From contig OV050031.1 of NCBI GenBank assembly GCA_920105625.2, positions 47,210,925 to 47,274,924 of the forward strand: a DNA stretch of 64,000 nucleotides, in the 5' to 3' direction. The stretch is from Clusia tigrina (taxonomy: Eukaryota; Arthropoda; Insecta; Diptera; Clusiidae). Below are positions 62,945-64,000 of this stretch, piece by piece. The translations under genes were made by a program, and so were the position numbers. A model generated the notes under the pieces. That model saw only the letters and a list, made by a program, of their open reading frames with translations. It was not told the DNA's origin and did no database searches. Numbering within the stretch: position 1 is the first letter of the stretch; each line of letters begins with the position of its first letter.

Positions 62945-64000
62945 ACATTCTAGATCTAAAAGCTTTATCATTTGGGAATACATCGTTATTTGATAGAACA
63001 ATAATTGGTGTTCGCATGACTACAGTATCATTTGAATATTTAACTTTAGCTGCAACAGTATCTCCACCAAATAACATTTTCAATGTTTCAGTTGCTGACG
63101 GCTCCAGTATAGGTTCGTTCCATAATATTATTCTCTTGTCAACGCATTCCATTAATGGAAAAGAACTATAACGATTAAAATTGCCAACTTGGCCAAAATT
63201 TAAACAAAAATGAATAAAAGTATCAAAAAAATAATGTTTACCAGCATTTGGAGGTGATAATATAAATAAAGTATTTTTTTTAGGAATATTTTTATCAATA
63301 ACATTATATAAATTAATTAAAAATTTTATTATTTCATTATAATCATTATAAAATTGAAATTTTAATAAGTCATCTAAAATGTTACTGATTCTTGAATAGA
63401 ATAATAATAATTATATAAATTACCTACTGGTGCGTTAAAAATTAAATTTTGTGGTTCAACAGATTGTAAATATAAAAAAATTTCCTGGAAAGTTAAATTA
63501 TTTATATAGTTATTTACTATTCTTATACAATTTTTTATTAAAGTAGAATTTAAGTCAAAGAACCGAAATTGCGAAGATAGCCACATTGATGTATTTAAAA
63601 TACGGCTTATGGGAGCTGTTGGATGTTCTTTTAGAAAATCAATTATTTTGTCTCCCTTTCCTCTCTTTTGACATTTGGTATCTGTTGTAACTGATTCGTT
63701 ACAGATACTAATAACTTCATTATTGTTTTGTAATTGGGATCCAAAGGAGATTGGATTATAAATGTTGAACGAAAATTCGCTTCCGTCCACCATTCCTTCT
63801 TCGGCTTCTTGCAGATCTTGGAAAAATCGTATACATCTAGTTTCACAACTTGGAAACCACGTTCCCCCGGCGATGTTATTGTATATGTACTCCCTGGAAT
63901 CTTTCTGCAAATAGATTGACAGATTGATCCAGTGCTGGAGCGTGAATTTCCAACTTGGAATAACGCGTCGAGCGAATCTTCTAGTGATACGTTCCTGGAA
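62841..64000 (-). pseudogene. NS1: Densovirus NS1, copy D, frameshifted and cut by window end
   Basis: Helicase part to 62841, frameshift near 63379 as in A and C, then the frame upstream runs open past WINLSIYLQKDSREYIY to the window edge. The HUH motif would lie outside. Confidence 0.92.
63643..64000 (-). CDS. NS2: NS2-like overlapping frame, copy D, cut by window end
   Basis: C-terminal part of the frame seen in A and C, open to the window edge. Confidence 0.5.
   Translation of the reverse strand, partial: SRNVSLEDSLDALFQVGNSRSSTGSICQSICRKIPGSTYTITSPGERGFQVVKLDVYDFSKICKKPKKEWWTEANFRSTFIIQSPLDPNYKTIMKLLVSVTNQLQQIPNVKREERETK

Larger units (their letters stand above)
48981..64000. other. 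Endogenous densovirus tandem array, copies A-D
   Basis: Head-to-tail copies of an ambisense densovirus, continuing past the window. A: 48983-~52614; B: ~52615-56190; C: 56190-60565; D: 60565-end. Period 4366 bp (VP starts 56463 and 60829). A and B together are ~1.5 kb short because of one deletion at their junction. VP is on the plus strand, NS1 and an overlapping NS2-like frame on the minus strand, with terminal palindromes between copies. Order and polarity match ambidensoviruses, but the unit is shorter than the 5-6 kb usual there. All copies are fixed in host-type DNA (flanking gypsy RT) and each has at least one break. Confidence 0.93.

Noticed and set aside
49261..63910. Active exogenous densovirus genome
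   Set aside because: Joined to a host gypsy element, tandem, and every copy carries deletions, stops or frameshifts in at least one gene.

Overview
The window looks like heterochromatin-like or repeat-rich insect DNA. There is no cellular gene, rRNA or tRNA that I can recognise. Everything with coding potential belongs to transposable elements or to endogenous copies of an insect densovirus (Parvoviridae, Densovirinae). P-superfamily, mariner, hAT, copia, Ty3/gypsy (CsRn1/Kabuki type) and non-LTR elements, together with a densovirus, point to an insect. The order cannot be decided from the sequence alone.

Region 1 (1-43513) is a tandem array of a nested-transposon unit of about 10-12 kb. Unit I is 1-9241 (open at the left edge), II is 9242-21215, III is 21216-33369 and IV is 33370-43513. 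Each unit reads: a P-superfamily (THAP) transposon on the + strand; inside it a deleted mariner and, further on, a CsRn1-like Ty3/gypsy element on the - strand; the P 3' end with its inverted repeat and 8-bp target duplication; a TTAA-flanked MITE-like element; a scrap of non-LTR endonuclease; the 3' half of a copia element (- strand); and the first ~190 bp of a hAT element. Unit I also carries a young, complete, gag-protease-only LTR retrotransposon (3607-9075) with two 1.52-kb LTRs. Units II and III share a 5'-truncated non-LTR retrotransposon (~2.0 kb, (CTCA)n tail) that I and IV lack.

Region 2 (43514-48980) is the right flank. The hAT element cut by the array joint is present here to its other end (43326-44144, 8-bp target duplication CATTAGAG). 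It sits inside the same copia element, which continues to about 46245. A T-rich stretch without genes follows, then a Ty3/gypsy RT fragment on the - strand (48080-48980).

Region 3 (48981-64000, open to the right) is a head-to-tail array of an ambisense densovirus, period 4366 bp. The capsid gene VP (phospholipase A2 domain plus capsid) runs on the + strand. NS1 (HUH nickase plus SF3 helicase) and an overlapping NS2-like frame run on the - strand, and the two genes meet tail to tail. A ~240-250-bp palindrome separates copies. Copy A starts in the hairpin apex next to the gypsy RT and is fused to copy B by a ~1.5-kb deletion; C and D follow. No copy is intact in all genes. A keeps a full-length VP, B keeps a full-length NS1, and C and D share a VP frameshift and an NS1 frameshift. 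These are old, broken viral copies in a genome, not a working virus.

The elements do not form a pathway. They record successive insertions followed by segmental tandem duplication, next to a viral integration that was also amplified in tandem.
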